Source of the DNA: Batkoa obscura
Taxonomy: Eukaryota; Entomophthoromycota; Entomophthoromycetes; Entomophthorales; Batkoaceae
Length of the DNA stretch: 64,000 nucleotides
Direction: 5' to 3'
Assembly (NCBI GenBank): GCA_030770535.1
Contig: JASVEC010000075.1
Span: 30,838-94,837 of the forward strand
Part shown: positions 11,140-23,557 of the stretch, piece after piece
Layout of the letters: the number at the start of each line of letters is the position of its first letter
Numbering within the stretch: position 1 is the stretch's first letter
The notes under the pieces: generated by a model
What the model was told of the DNA's origin: nothing
Seen by the model: only the letters and a program-made list of their open reading frames with translations
Databases searched by the model: none
Position numbers and translations under genes: made by a program

Positions 11140-11600
11140 CTTATCAGTTCACAGAAAGATATTAAAAATAATGTTGGTGTCAGGGCCACTAATCAAATTG
11201 CTTACTTTCCGAAGCTTGATGCCATAATCAGACAAGATTCAATAGAGTTGAAACATTTCAAAAAATAATATAAGAAGGCCATAACAAAATCATTACAAAC
11301 TTTGGTGACATGTTATCAAATAAAAATATAAGATATGGTAACTCAATGGATTCTATACTCATAGAAAGTATAAGCAATTGGATCTCTTCTTCTGGATCTC
11401 TCTTCATTGAACTTTATTTTACACTCATTTCCGGAATAAACCATACTCTTAAGCCTTACCAATCTAGTTGACTTGATTTAGATATTAGATTACAATATAT
11501 TCGTTTAAGAAAACCTCAATACTTCCCGTTTTTATTGGTCAAGCATTGGGTTTGCCTTACTCTACCTTGCTTTATATTAACTTATCAATTAGTGCGTCAT
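11140..11600 (+). pseudogene. Unidentified coding-like tract, broken
   Basis: A tract with more C and G than its surroundings. Reading about 11,320-11,590 on the + strand gives a long frame (for example ESISNWISSSGSLFIELYF, then IRLRKPQYFPFLLVKHWVC) interrupted by a single TGA. A short frame at 11,140-11,260 (NNVGVRATNQIAYFPKLDAI) may belong to it. No family is recognised and no splice-consistent gene could be built. It looks like a decayed gene or transposon piece. Confidence 0.3.
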
Positions 11601-12154
11601 TGGATTTAAGGAGTTTAAAGCTACTATGCCTTTTATTTACAAATGTGTTATTTAGTAGTAATAAGCAGAAATATGTTTGATCCTATTAAGGGTAACTAAA
11701 GTCCGTTATGCCTTTAAATATAGGACTGGCCTAACTTGGGAGCTCTCTGTATTGAGAAACTAGATCAGGATAGAGGTCATAGATTAAACACACCTTTTCT
11801 TTGATTTTTATAAAAAAGTAGAAAATCTAGCTTTTGGATTGTTTAGGATACCTCTTTTATTCTAACTCTTTGGGCATCAAGGACGTAATGTCCTTGCTTA
11901 ACAGCCTTAATTATGCAATATCGCTTGAATAAACAAGGTTGATTAAAAAATTGAGCTTGAACCAAATAGAATTTTTGATAAATCTAGTATATAAAGGGTT
12001 GATGGTATGAAATTTAAGCATAAAAATAAAAATTAGAGATGTTTTTTACAAAATTTCCTTGCCCAAAAATGTGGAATATTTTTTTAAATTTTATTAATTC
12101 ATTAAAATTTTTAAGTTTAAGTTTTTAAGCTTTTGTATCTTTTTAACAATAAAA

Positions 12155-13798
12155 ATGAATCAAACAATTGAAAAACAACGTCAGTTATATCAAGAAATTG
12201 AAATCATCGAACAAGCCATTGTAGATCAATATCATCAAAAAACGAAAACAGTAAGCTATTTATTCTACTTTAGTAAAAAATCCATCCACTAACTTTATCT
12301 TCCCTCATAGTACAAAGAAAAACTCCAATTAGAACAACAAGTGAATCTGTATCTGACCTCCATACAATCCCGTGGAGAAAAACTAAACTCATTATATCAT
12401 GATGAAACTGTCAAGCGAGAAATTGAAGAAATTGGGACTGGGGACTTTGGTTTATTTTATAAAAAAGTAAAAAATATACGCGATGGTTATCAAAATAAAC
12501 CTACTTTATTAGTTGAACCTGTAGGATTGAATTTATTGGCAGCAATTGGACGTGCCGATATTGAAAAAGATCTGTTTTCTGGTGAAGAGAAAGATGGCAA
12601 ATATTTGGATTTGATTCAATGCTTTGATTTATTTTTTAACTTACAGATTAATGATAAAGGCTATTTGGAATATTTAGAAGGTTTGAATGAGTTTGATAAA
12701 ATTCCATTAGCTAAAAAGGAGACGAAATATCAAGAGTATTTGAACACTTTGATCAGCTATTTGGAATCTTACTTTATTAGAGCTAGACCCTTATTTGATT
12801 ATTTAGGACTAAAAAAGAAAGGCGAAGAAGAGCTTAATAACTTATGGAGTGAAGGAAAAGTTGTAGGTTGGCCAATGGCAGGAAAAAATGAATTGTTTTG
12901 TAACGCATGTAATAAAAGTTTTACTAATGAAGCAGTGTATCAAAATCATTTAACTGGAAAAAAACATATCAAAAACCAAAAACTGTTGGAAAATAACGAG
13001 GAGCAAAGGGATAATAGTAGTAATGATAATAATGATCCTAAATTTAAGATGGCTTGTATGGAACATGTAGTTAAAGTTTATTTAGAGGAGTTAAAGGAGA
13101 TATTAGAAGATACTAAACTTAATATTGAAAGAAAACAAAGTTTGACAGAAAGGGAAAGAGAGGTAATATAATACTCTACTAATAAATGAGTAAAAGCATA
13201 TTTGACATTAACATTAATTCAATATAGATTGAGCAACAGGAAGCTGCAGAAAGTGAAAGTGAAAAGGGAGGGTCCGATACAGATGAAGATGATGAAAGAA
13301 TTTATAATCCATTAAAACTACCATTAGGATGGGATGGTAAACCCATTCCATATTGGTTATATAAATTACATGGATTAGGAGTGGAATATCCTTGTGAAAT
13401 TTGTGGTAACTTTGTTTACATGGGTAGAAAAGCATTTGAAAGACATTTTCAAGTAAGAATTCTTATAAAAATTAAGTATCAATTAGAGATATTAATGCTT
13501 TATTTTACTTGATTTTAGGAATGGCGTCACGCTCATGGTATGCGTTGTTTAGGTATACCTAATACCAAACATTTTAATGAAATTACTTCTATACAAGATG
13601 CTTATTCACGTAAATTTTTTGTTATTTATTTAGAATGTATTTTGAGGATTAATTTATTTTTTAGTTTGGGAAAAATTAAAAACAAAAGCTAAAGTAGAAA
13701 TTCAAGATACAGAAACATTAGAAGAATTTGAAGATGACCATGGTCATGTTTATAATAAGAAAACTTATCTCGATTTAAAAAGACAAGGTATTATTTAA
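12155..13798 (+). CDS. PRP9: Splicing factor 3a subunit 3 (SF3a60 / Prp9)
   Basis: Component of the U2 snRNP SF3a complex, needed for pre-spliceosome assembly. Five exons: 12155-12250, 12311-13162, 13228-13452, 13519-13609 and 13665-13798, with 55-66 nt introns, sum 1398 nt, 465 residues. Matching parts in order are an N-terminal helical segment with [26 protein letters not shown] and [21 protein letters not shown], a first C2H2 matrin/U1-type finger ([18 protein letters not shown]...KKH), an acidic stretch (SDTDEDDE), the near-invariant [20 protein letters not shown], a second matrin finger ([19 protein letters not shown] then EWRHAHGM), and the C terminus [14 protein letters not shown]. The window's own introns make a spliceosome gene unsurprising. 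It is followed 170 bp later by the ABC transporter gene on the same strand. Very confident. Confidence 0.96.
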
Positions 13799-13968
13799 TA
13801 TTTAAATGATAATATAGATGATATTTCTTTTTATTTGATTATTTGATTAAAGTCAAGGGTCTCACTTTTTGTTATCGTTTATTTTCAATTTTATTGGCTA
13901 TTATGTTTTTAATTTATATTTCATGTCATAAGTTGTTTTTATAAAAATTACAATAACTTTTTGATTAA

Positions 13969-16102
13969 ATGATATTCAATAAGTTAAAAACTCACTTTAT
14001 ACCAAAATTAAGGTTTTATCCTAATAAAAGTAAATTTATTAGTACAATTTATTAATATAATAATATTGAATAAATTATAGCTTATATTAAAACATTAAAT
14101 AAAATAAGTTATAAACCACTTGGTTTATTAGTATTAGTAGTAGGTGGAAGTGGTCTAAGCGGTAAAATATTATTAGAGGCCAATACTAAATTACCATCAG
14201 ATATAGAAATAAACAAATTAAAAAATGAAGCCATAAAACCAGTAATTGAAGAAGTAGGGGAGGAAGTGATAATACATAAAGGAAGCAACAGTATCATCAA
14301 AGTATTAAAAAAGCACTATAAATTAATCCTCATAGCCATCCTAAGTAGTATTTTAAGTACATTAATAGGAATCAAATTACCCATGGCATTAGCTAGTTTA
14401 GTAAAATTAATTAACCAAAATGGTGCACTTAACTTAACCATTTTAAACCAACAATTAATAAAGTTAATCAAATTAATTGGCATTAATGCAGTAGCTGTAG
14501 GCTTAAATATCGTGACTATTAATTATACAGTAGAACAAGTATTTAAAGAGATCAAATTAGCTTTATTACAAAGTTTATTATATATGGATTTAGCTATATT
14601 AGAAAGTAAAAGAAAAGCAGAGTTAGTAGATAAAATTTGGTCGCAATACAATGAAGCTAAAAGTTTATTTAAAGTTTTATTGTTTAAGGTAAAACCACTA
14701 GTTTTTTATTATTTGTTTAATTATATATTAATTGATTTATTAGGGTATCCCTTGTCTCACAACAATCCTAGGCTCCAGTTACAACTTATATAGTATTTCT
14801 CCAATGTTAAGTAATTACTTAATAGTTACTTTACCAAGTATCTATTTAGTATTATATTTTTATGGTAATATACTAAGAAGTTGTCGAAAACAATGTATGA
14901 ATAGTGAGTCTTATAACCAAGGTTTAAGTATGGAAATCATGAATGGAATACGTACAGTTAGGGCCTATGCCATGGAAGAAAAAGAGATAGAAAATTATGA
15001 TGAAAATTTAACTCAACTAATTCATTATAATAATTTATTTTCGTTTCATTTAAGTTTATTCAAATCTTTCATTAATTTATCATTGGGTTTAACAACTGCA
15101 GGGATATTTTATATGGGTGCTAATAACGTTGTACAAGGCTCTTTATTACAGGAAGATTTAATAGCTTATTTATTAACAGTACAAAATATGCAACGTGCTT
15201 TAGATTTATCAGGCTCCATATTTGGACAAATAATGAAAGGTAGATCCAGTATAAAAAACATAATTTATTATATTCAACTACCCCCATCCTCCACATTAAA
15301 AAGTTCAAAAAACCTAAAACCATTAGTATCTGGAAAAATTGATTTTGTTATTAATCATTTTGAATATAAAGATCAACAACCAGTATTAAAAAACGTAAGA
15401 TTAACAATACCACCTGGTACTACTTTAGCCTTGTGTGGTGCTTCAGGCTCTGGAAAGAGTACTATAGCTGCTTTATTGGAACGATTTTATGATTTAAATG
15501 AAAATCAAGGACATATATTTATTGATGGTATTAATATTCAAGATTATGAACCTAATTATTTAAGAGGAGAAATAATTGCTTATTTAGAACAAGAACCTAC
15601 TTTATTTAAAGGAACGATTAAAGATAATATAGTTTATGGATCAAAATATACAGTAGAAGATGTACAAGAGATTCAACAAGCAGCTGAATTAGCTAATGCA
15701 TGGGAATTTATTGAAAATTTAAGTGATGGGCTAGATACTGTTATTGACGAAAAAGGTAGTAATTTATCTGGTGGTCAAAAACAGAGAATATCAATAGCAA
15801 GAGCTATTATAAAAAATCCAAAAATATTAATTTTAGATGAAGCTACTTCAGCTTTAGATACCATTTCTGAAAAAAAGGTTCAAAATGCATTATATAATTT
15901 GATGAAAAATAAGACCACTTTGATTATTGCTCATAGACTATCTACAATCGTCAATGCTGATAATATTGCTTTATTACAATCACCAAAGAATAATAATTCT
16001 GTTGTGGAACAGGGGAGCCATGATATGTTATTAAAATTGAAAGGTAAATATTTTGAATTGTTTTACTCAGCTAGAGATAAACATAAGGATACTATTGAAT
16101 GA
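13969..16102 (+). CDS. Mitochondrial-type ABC half-transporter (ABCB8/Mdl-like)
   Basis: Half-size ABC exporter: one membrane domain plus one nucleotide-binding domain, 679 residues. Exons 13969-14041, 14081-14688 and 14744-16102; the first intron is only 39 nt. The short first exon encodes a basic, Arg/Lys-containing leader without acidic residues (MIFNKLKTHFIPKLRFYP...), typical of mitochondrial import. I chose this start because the second exon has no ATG in its open frame and the phases join exactly. The membrane domain includes LILIAILSSILSTLIGIKLP and the coupling region MEIMNGIRTVRAYAMEEKE. The nucleotide-binding domain is complete: Walker A GASGSGKST, Q-loop YLEQEPTLF, signature LSGGQKQR, Walker B ILILDEATSALD and H-loop IIAHRLST. 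Closest in character to ABCB8 or Mdl1/Mdl2, which act in the inner membrane. The substrate cannot be read from sequence. Atm1 is less likely from the Q-loop context. Confidence 0.9.
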
Positions 16103-16878
16103 TGAGGTAATGAGATAGAGGATTAGATTTTATATTTCTTAAGAATAAAAATATATTCTATTATCATAACTTTATTTTTTTAATTAAATTTTAATTCTAT
16201 AATAAAATATCATTATTACAACGTATATGAAAACCAAATTATTTGAAAATTTAATAAATTTTCAAAATGAAAATGACATCATTTCCTTAATAAAAAAATT
16301 TCGAAAAATATTAATAAGTCTAAATTCAGTACAAAAATTTAACTTTAAGGAAAACATGCTTTTCTATTTATTTAATTCACTATAAAACATGAATATTCAT
16401 TTTATTCAATCCACAATAAAACTACCTCAATCTACTTGTACTTCAATCTGATTGCTTAAGTTTTTCAATGAATAAGAGATTTAATAATATCAGGTGATGT
16501 GGCTTTTCATTAAATTTATTTTAAGAATAATAATTAAATGAACATTTAAAATAAATTTCTATCAAATAAGTAAAATTATCTGATAAAAATTGAACTGAAT
16601 TTGACATGATATTGGCTCCAAATTTAATATTTTCCCACCACCAATTAAAAGCCCTGATGATTTGACCATATTCTTGAAACCTAATGAATTAATCAAGCAG
16701 TGGTTAACTATTATAAAATACACTATAAATACCCCCAACTACCTCCAGACTATTACATTTTATTGATTATAAACTTTGATTTCAATTTTTATAGCTACTT
16801 GAATTTACTAAGTAAGTCTTTAAAACCTCCTCTCTTTATAATTTAACGATACTAACTTTTTTATTTCTATTAGCAACC
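16103..16878. promoter_or_regulatory. Arginase upstream region with probable 5'-UTR intron
   Basis: 776 bp between the ABC transporter and arginase. A GTAAGT at 16812 and a pyrimidine-rich TATTAG ending at 16873, six bases before the ATG, look like an intron in the 5' untranslated region. No further gene seen. Confidence 0.45.
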
Positions 16879-18003
16879 ATGACTACGATTAAGAATAAAT
16901 TTTTATCTACTAGTACCGTAGGTATTATTCCAGTTGCCTTCACAGATGGACAAGTAAGTTAACACTATCTTTTGTATTTTGACCTTATTAATCCCTTATT
17001 TTTAGCCTAGAAAAGGAGTTGAAAAAGGTCCATCCCATTTATTAGAAGCTGGTTTAGTACAACAAATTCAAGAACTTGGGTATAATGTAGAATTTGATGG
17101 CAAAATTCATAATTTTGAAGAAATTCGACCACAAAGTGATCCAGATGTTGGTGTAGCTAAAAATCCAAGATTTGTTGGTGCAGTTGCCGAACAAGTAAAT
17201 TTAAAAGTAGCTGAAGAATTAAAAAAAGGTCACTTTGCTTTAACTTTGGGTGGTGATCATTCTATTGGTTTAGGTACTACTACAGGTACCTTAGATGTAT
17301 TCCCAGATGCTTGTGTTATTTGGGTAGATGCTCATGCTGTAAGTGAATTGTTTTAATATGTTAAATAAGTTTATTTATTTTTATTCTAGGATATCAATGG
17401 TGTAGATGATACTGAAACTGGTAACTTACACGGATGTCCATTATCTTGGGCTGTTGGTGTATCTCGTGTTATTGAAGGCTTTGAATGGATCTTAAAAAGT
17501 CAAAAACAACCACGATTAAATCCTAATTCTTTAGTTTATATTGGATTAAGAGATGTTGATAAAGCAGAAAGAAGAATCTTAAAAGAACATAACATTAAAG
17601 CTTTCTCTATGCATGAAGTCGATAAATATGGCATTGGTAAGGTAGTCGATATGGCTTTAGATCATGTTAATCCAGATAGAAACCGCCCAATTCATCTTTC
17701 TTATGATGTCGATGCTTTAGACCCCTCGATTATTCCTGCTACTGGTAAGTTTTTTCTGAAATTTTAACCATTTTATATAGTTGTTAATTTCTTTTCTTTT
17801 TAGGTACCCCAGTTCGTGGTGGATTAACTTTTAGAGAAGGTCATTATATTTGCGAAGCTTTATATGAAACTGGATTAGTTGTAGCTATGGATTGTGTTGA
17901 AGTTAATCCTGATCTTTCTTATAAAAAAGAAGATTTAGAAATCACTGTTAAAACGGCTTGCTCTTTAATTCGTGCTGCTTTAGGGGAAGGTTTACTCAAT
18001 TAA
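16879..18003 (+). CDS. CAR1: Arginase
   Basis: Hydrolyses L-arginine to ornithine and urea, a binuclear manganese enzyme of arginine catabolism. Four exons: 16879-16953, 17006-17338, 17390-17744 and 17804-18003, sum 963 nt, 320 residues, the usual length. The metal-binding signatures are complete: GGDHS (LTLGGDHSIG), WVDAHAD split across intron 2 (D-A-H-A at the exon end, D at the next start), and SYDVDALDP. The NGVDDTETGNLHGCPLSW loop, the substrate-binding segment TGTPVRGGLTFREGHY and the C-terminal MDCVEVNP motif are also present. No targeting peptide is evident, so a cytosolic fungal arginase is likely. A probable intron lies in the 5' UTR. Very confident of function. Confidence 0.97.
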
Positions 18004-18598
18004 GTGAAAAAAAGAATTTTTGATTTTTGTATAAAATTATGTTTTTGATTAGAAAAATAGCATTTCCACTTTTTTTTACTTTAAACTTTATCTTTCATTA
18101 AACTTATTAATATATAACTAATAGAACAAAGAAGCAAAATATTTTAGAAAAATAAGAACAGAACATGAAACAAGTTTTTTATTAACTATATTCACTTCTT
18201 GCATCTCTATTATATAATTAGTACTTATAATCTGATAAAAAAAGTCTAAACTAAATAAAATAAAATAAAGTAAAATAAAATAAAATAAAATAAAATACAG
18301 ATAATATTAAAATAAATAAATTCCATAATTTATTCGAGTATCCTTTACTTTATCCACACTATCAACTAACTGTTATAACATTGCTTTTAAAGTCAAATTA
18401 AAAACTCAATTCATCAATTTATTAAATAATTAACTTAAAATTTGATTCGAAATCTCTCTGCCCATGATCTCTGCTTCAAATAATATTTCAACATTATATT
18501 AAAAACTAATTTAATAAACTACTCATTTAAAAGCTACCCTCAATCATTTTAAATAACTAATACAAGATCGAATTCTTTCCACTTTCTCCTAGTTAACT
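18004..18598. other. Intergenic region between convergent arginase and Zn2Cys6 genes
   Basis: 595 bp between two 3' ends, with an AAAAT-type simple repeat at 18,252-18,297. Nothing else supported. Confidence 0.6.
18252..18297. repeat. (TAAAA)n simple repeat
   Basis: About nine pentamer units with one interruption (AAAGT). Confidence 0.8.
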
Positions 18599-20431
18599 TT
18601 AATAGTTTTTACAACATCCCTTAAATAATTGTAATTTATTAAAATAAAATTCATGTAATAATGGCCACCTTGGATTTTTAACATTTTCAAAAGTAGCTAA
18701 TAACCGATTCAATGCTAATTTAATATTTTGATTATTAGGTTGATTGGAGGGATATTTGATTGCTAAATGTAATGCAAACGCAGCTAAATAAATATTAAAA
18801 TACCATAAGGGACCAGAAAATACATCAATTCTTGGTACTAAAAATAAAAATATTTTACAACTTAATAATGCGGCTGCTGTGGCTATTGGGTTTGAACTTT
18901 CGGTTAAAGTTGTAAAATTAGGATAGTGTAAAAGAATGATAGAATTATTATTGAGAATATGTAAGGACATGTATTGATACGCTTGTATATTATCTTTAGA
19001 GCCACGTTGATTTTCTTTATACCAAAAATTATTTAACGGATATTTGGTATTTAAATAATTTCTCCAAGAAGTCACTTTTTCTATATAATGTTTGACTTTT
19101 TTTTTATATGTTATTTCTCTATCTTTTATTATTGATAATAACTTATATTTTTTTGAATTTGAATAATTATTATCTGTTTCTAATAAACTTCGATTTAATG
19201 AATGAATCATTGTCATTTTGGAGATTAAATATAATTCAATGATAAAGAAATTACTATTTTCTAATAAGGCATAGCGCTCTAATTTGGAATGTTTACATAA
19301 TTTAGATTGAAATGTATTATTAGGGTCATGGATCGGACACCATTCTGAAGTGATTGAATATTCAATTAATAGGCTACTTTCATTTTCATGTAACAATAAA
19401 GGCTTATCAAACATTAAACTAACACATCGATCCACTAATAAACTACCCCACCACCCTCTAATTAATAATTCTCGTTCTACTAAATCTTTTTTTAAATTAT
19501 TAGTAGGCATCTCTAATATTTTATTTAATTCTAATAAACCAGCAAATCTATTATAAATATTCAATATTATTCAATTATTATTATTATTGTAAATTTATAA
19601 ATCAATTCTTACCTCGTTGCTAAACCTAATTGATAAATAATAATAAAAACAAATTTGATTAATAAATAACTATAATAGATTTAAAAAAATAGATTTAAAC
19701 TTACCAGCATGTTTCCAACCCAACCAAAGTTTATTTCTACAATGAAAAAAGAAATTTAAATGTAAATGAGACATTACTTTAAAAATCTCTGGATTACCGA
19801 TAGTATTACTTAATAAAGCACTTGCCAATTTTGCATATTTGAATCCATCTTTTTCCATTTCTTTAGAGTACATAGTCGCAATAGCCAAAACGGAATAAAA
19901 TAAATGATGATTTTGATAAATTGCTTTAAAAAAAGTGGGTTTATAAATGAGTGGTACAAATGGATAATAACAGGTGACATATAATTTTAATAATTTTTTT
20001 AATTTACAATTACTTTTTAATAAGATACCATAACCTTCATCTGAAGAATTGATCGTTAATTGACGTAATAAAATTTCTTCATAACTTGTATTTAATGCCC
20101 CTGTACATTTGAAATTATCCGGTAATCCATAAAGTATTGTTATTATTTTTTCGCTTATATCCGATAATTTTTCGATCACATATTTATACCGCCGACGTAA
20201 ATCAATTTGTTCTAATTTTAATTTATTGGTATTATTTAATTTAATTGGGGTATAATGACATTCATTATTACTATTGAGACATCGAGTACAACTAGGACGT
20301 TTGCGATCACATCGACCCTTTCGTTTTCGACAAAAATCACAACTTAAATAAAATGGTTGTTCCGATTGATTATCCATTTCTTCCAAATTCTCTTCTCCTT
20401 TAAATTGAATTTTTAATCGTTTACTAGACAT
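18599..20431 (-). CDS. Zn2Cys6 fungal transcription factor
   Basis: Binuclear zinc cluster regulator, 562 residues. Exons 20431-19705, 19625-19613 and 19547-18599, sum 1689 nt. The middle exon is only 13 nt and is needed to keep frame; it supplies GLATR, joining WKHAG to FAGLLEL, which fits the fungal transcription-factor middle homology region. The zinc cluster near residues 30-60 has exact C-X2-C-X6-C-X6-C-X2-C-X6-C spacing (CDFCRKRKGRC...). Preceding residues are basic (SSKRLKIQF). A linker/dimerisation segment follows (IDLRRRYKYVIEKLSDISEKI). The large C-terminal part is helical with YYPFVPLIYKPTFF, typical of Fungal_trans domains. Target genes cannot be inferred; it is convergent with arginase, but control of arginine metabolism would be speculation. 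Confidence 0.9.
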
Positions 20432-21781
20432 AACTTATTAAATCTCGTTATTGGAAGTTCCTATTAATATAATTGAAAATAAGAGATAAGTTATCTCTTT
20501 TTATTATTATTAAACTGATCGTTTTGTTTTATACCCTTATCTAATAAAATATTGAATTGACTTTTATTTTGAAGGTTCAAATCTAATGTTTGCTTGTTTA
20601 TGTCAATTTTTACAATTACTAATCATTGGTTTAAATTAATAGCTTAAATAAAAAGAATGCAATTGAATTTTATTCTTTTTATTAAAATTAGCAATTATGT
20701 TTGTTAGCCTAACTTGAAGTTACTGTTCTATCAGATGTTAGAATCACTATGATTAAAAATGCTGGAATAATTTAATAAATTACATTTACTTTCTATAGTA
20801 GTCAATGACTAGGATCAAATATTCTTTAAAAGGATGAGTGGAACGTAAGTGTCAGAAATTCTATTAGTTTCTGTATCTTTTCAATACATTAATTTAGGGT
20901 TAAAATAGTTCAATTTAATACAATTAAAAATCTAGAATATCTGTATTAAAAATTCAATTGGTATTATCCAATCTAAATGTAGTTTGTATACTTTTTATTT
21001 GTTGCTTTTTTAATTTAAAGGTATCAAAATAAAAACAAATAACCATTACTATTATACCATTTAAATGAATTTATTTACAAATAAAGAGTGCATAAATTAT
21101 GTTTCAACTGGAATGACAATACTAACTCCTTATATCTCTGCTTCAATTCTTTTATCGTTTTTCTAGTGGTATTTAGAATTAAATCATTCATAAATTCTAT
21201 TTTTAAACATTAATCCTATATTTATTAGAATTTCAATATGAGTTTTTTTCAAATAAACAGTTAGTTAAGTCAAAAGAAAGTAACAATAGTTATATCTACT
21301 AATTACTAATCTAAGAAAATTGAATTTTTTATACTTTTGTTATCTGATTACATAATTGAAGCTAAAGAATTCAAGTAACCAGGATAAATTTAATAATTTA
21401 ATATATTAAACCAATACAACTAATAGAATCAATAGTACCACTATTATATGATTTTATGCAATTTTTAATATTTAATATTTAATTAATGTGCTTTTTGAAT
21501 CAAACCCAGAATCTAATAAATTTATTCATAGAAATTCAATGTTTTGATAGTGATTTTTTGGGCAGATTCTTCATTTTAATAACTTTCTCTATGGATTTAA
21601 AAACCTGTCTATTCTCAAACTTAATCTTGAATTACTAAATATAGTAAGGATTATGAAATCGTAATTTTTTAAGATTTAAAAAATTCAGGGTTCTATTTGT
21701 AAGCAACCTTAGAAAGATAAGAGGTAATAAAAAATAAATTAAGGAGAAAACTATTATTATTATTTAATGTATTAATTTGTG

Positions 21782-21810
21782 AATAATAATAATAATAATA
21801 ATAATAATAG
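21782..21810. repeat. (AAT)n microsatellite
   Basis: About nine AAT units, non-coding. Confidence 0.85.
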
Positions 21811-21986
21811 TGACAATAATAAAGTAAATAATTTTTATTAATTATTAATATACAAAAATGTTTAGTTGTCTATAATTTAATCTTAATAAGTATAAGAAGG
21901 ATAAACTATAATTGATTTTAATAAATAAAATAAATCTCAAATTTGCGTTAATTATTAGATAATATTAATATCAAGCTATTATCAAT

Positions 21987-22091
21987 AAATGGGGATGTAT
22001 TTTTATGTTTAAGAATCCTACTAACAAATTTTCCGCTCAAATAGCACTTAAAAGAGAAAAAGTAATGAAGCCAAAAAAAACAGCCCCAAAT
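21987..22091 (-). mobile_element. MITE copy, CTGT subtype, AAAT duplication
   Basis: AAAT-GGGGATGT at the left, ACAGCCCC-AAAT at the right. AAAT is not palindromic, so its direct repetition marks the target duplication. Confidence 0.9.
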
Positions 22092-22096
22092 AATAA

Positions 22097-22193
22097 ATAT
22101 TAAAATATTAAAAATAAAAATAAAATATTAAAAATAAAATATTAAAAATAAAATATTAAAAATAAAAATAAAAATAAAAATAAAAATAAATCA
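22097..22193. repeat. Low-complexity ATTAAAAATAAA repeat
   Basis: Nearly 100 bp of reiterated AAAAT/ATTAAAAATAAA units immediately beside a MITE. Confidence 0.8.
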
Positions 22194-22327
22194 AAGAATT
22201 CAACTTTCAACTTTTATAAATTAAAACAATAATAATAAAGAAAAAAAAATAAAAAATAAACTTAATTCGTTCAATAATTGAACATTAATTGATAATAACC
22301 TTTTCGTAATTGTTTTCTTTTCTCTTT

Positions 22328-23494
22328 TTATACATTCAATGCCTTTAAATGACATTCTAATACATGAGTAAACTCAGCGTGTTGTCTTATAGTAGGATGT
22401 TGTAATACAAAATATTGTTTTCTTTTCAATTCCAATTTCTTCATTTTGTCCATTTCTTCTCCCACTTTCTCCACTTTCTCAACATTATCCAGTAATTGAC
22501 ATACAATAACAGATATATTAACTAATTTTTCATTATCCAAAACCTTAACTAACTTGACCATTTTTAAATCTGTCAATTGCAAAAACTTCCATTTATTCAT
22601 TTGAATGGACCATAGTTTTTTACTAACTGCTAACATAATAAATGTTGGATATAAAAATAATTTGATTCTTCGTCGTGATTTTAAATCGTATGCTTCTGAT
22701 AAAAATACTTGTTTATACCCACCATTACGTAACATAGTAGGACAATTATCCACTAAAGAATAGATTGCTTCTGCTGTGGCTTTTTCTTCTTCACTACGTC
22801 GGGTTTCATTGGCTTCTATTGCTAGTTTTGTCATCATTTCAACTGCATTAGCTAAAGGTATATAATCTGGATGATCTACTAAGGTACGATTTTTTAGTGT
22901 TTGTAATAATAAAGAATATCTTGTTAATCTTTGAATAGGTAATATTAACATTTCTTTTAAGGTTTGTCTTGCTGGATTGATCGATGCTTTAGATTGTAGA
23001 TATTCTTTAAACTTTAAATTATTATTTTCAAGGGTTGTTATAGTATCAATAGAAATCAAATAATTTTGGACATAATTTAAATAACATAAAAACTTCTTTT
23101 GACGTGATAAAAATTCATGGCCAATACATGAAGTGTCATAATTCCATTGATGTAATTGAATACAATTATCTAAACTAGACCATAATTCTTGACTTAATTC
23201 AATTATAGGTTCAATTTTACCAAAGATTAAATTTAACATTTGAGTATTAATATGAAGTTTGAAATCTAATTCTGTTCTTAATGGTGTATAAAATAATTGT
23301 AATATTAATCTTAAATTATTTAAAAAATTTAATTCAGTTTCAATTAATTCTTGTATTAAATAATATCGATGTTGATGCCAACTTAATTCTTCTTCTTCAT
23401 TTTTAGGTGAAATTGAAGGTGTATCTCCAAATTCAGATGATTTACATGATGGAGTAGGTGATATTTCATTATAATTAATATTATTTAATTGTAA

Positions 23495-23557
<63 letters not shown>

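Larger units (their letters stand above)
9362..12154. other. Intergenic region between P450 and SF3a60
   Basis: 2.8 kb with two MITE copies and a less AT-rich stretch at 11,140-11,600 described separately. Shared promoter space for the divergent P450 and SF3a60 genes. No intact gene seen. Confidence 0.6.
20432..22327. other. Intergenic region upstream of the Zn2Cys6 gene
   Basis: 1.9 kb of very AT-rich DNA between two minus-strand genes, holding the Zn2Cys6 promoter, an AAT repeat (21,782-21,810), one MITE and a long ATTAAAAATAAA repeat (22,097-22,193). No gene seen. Confidence 0.6.
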
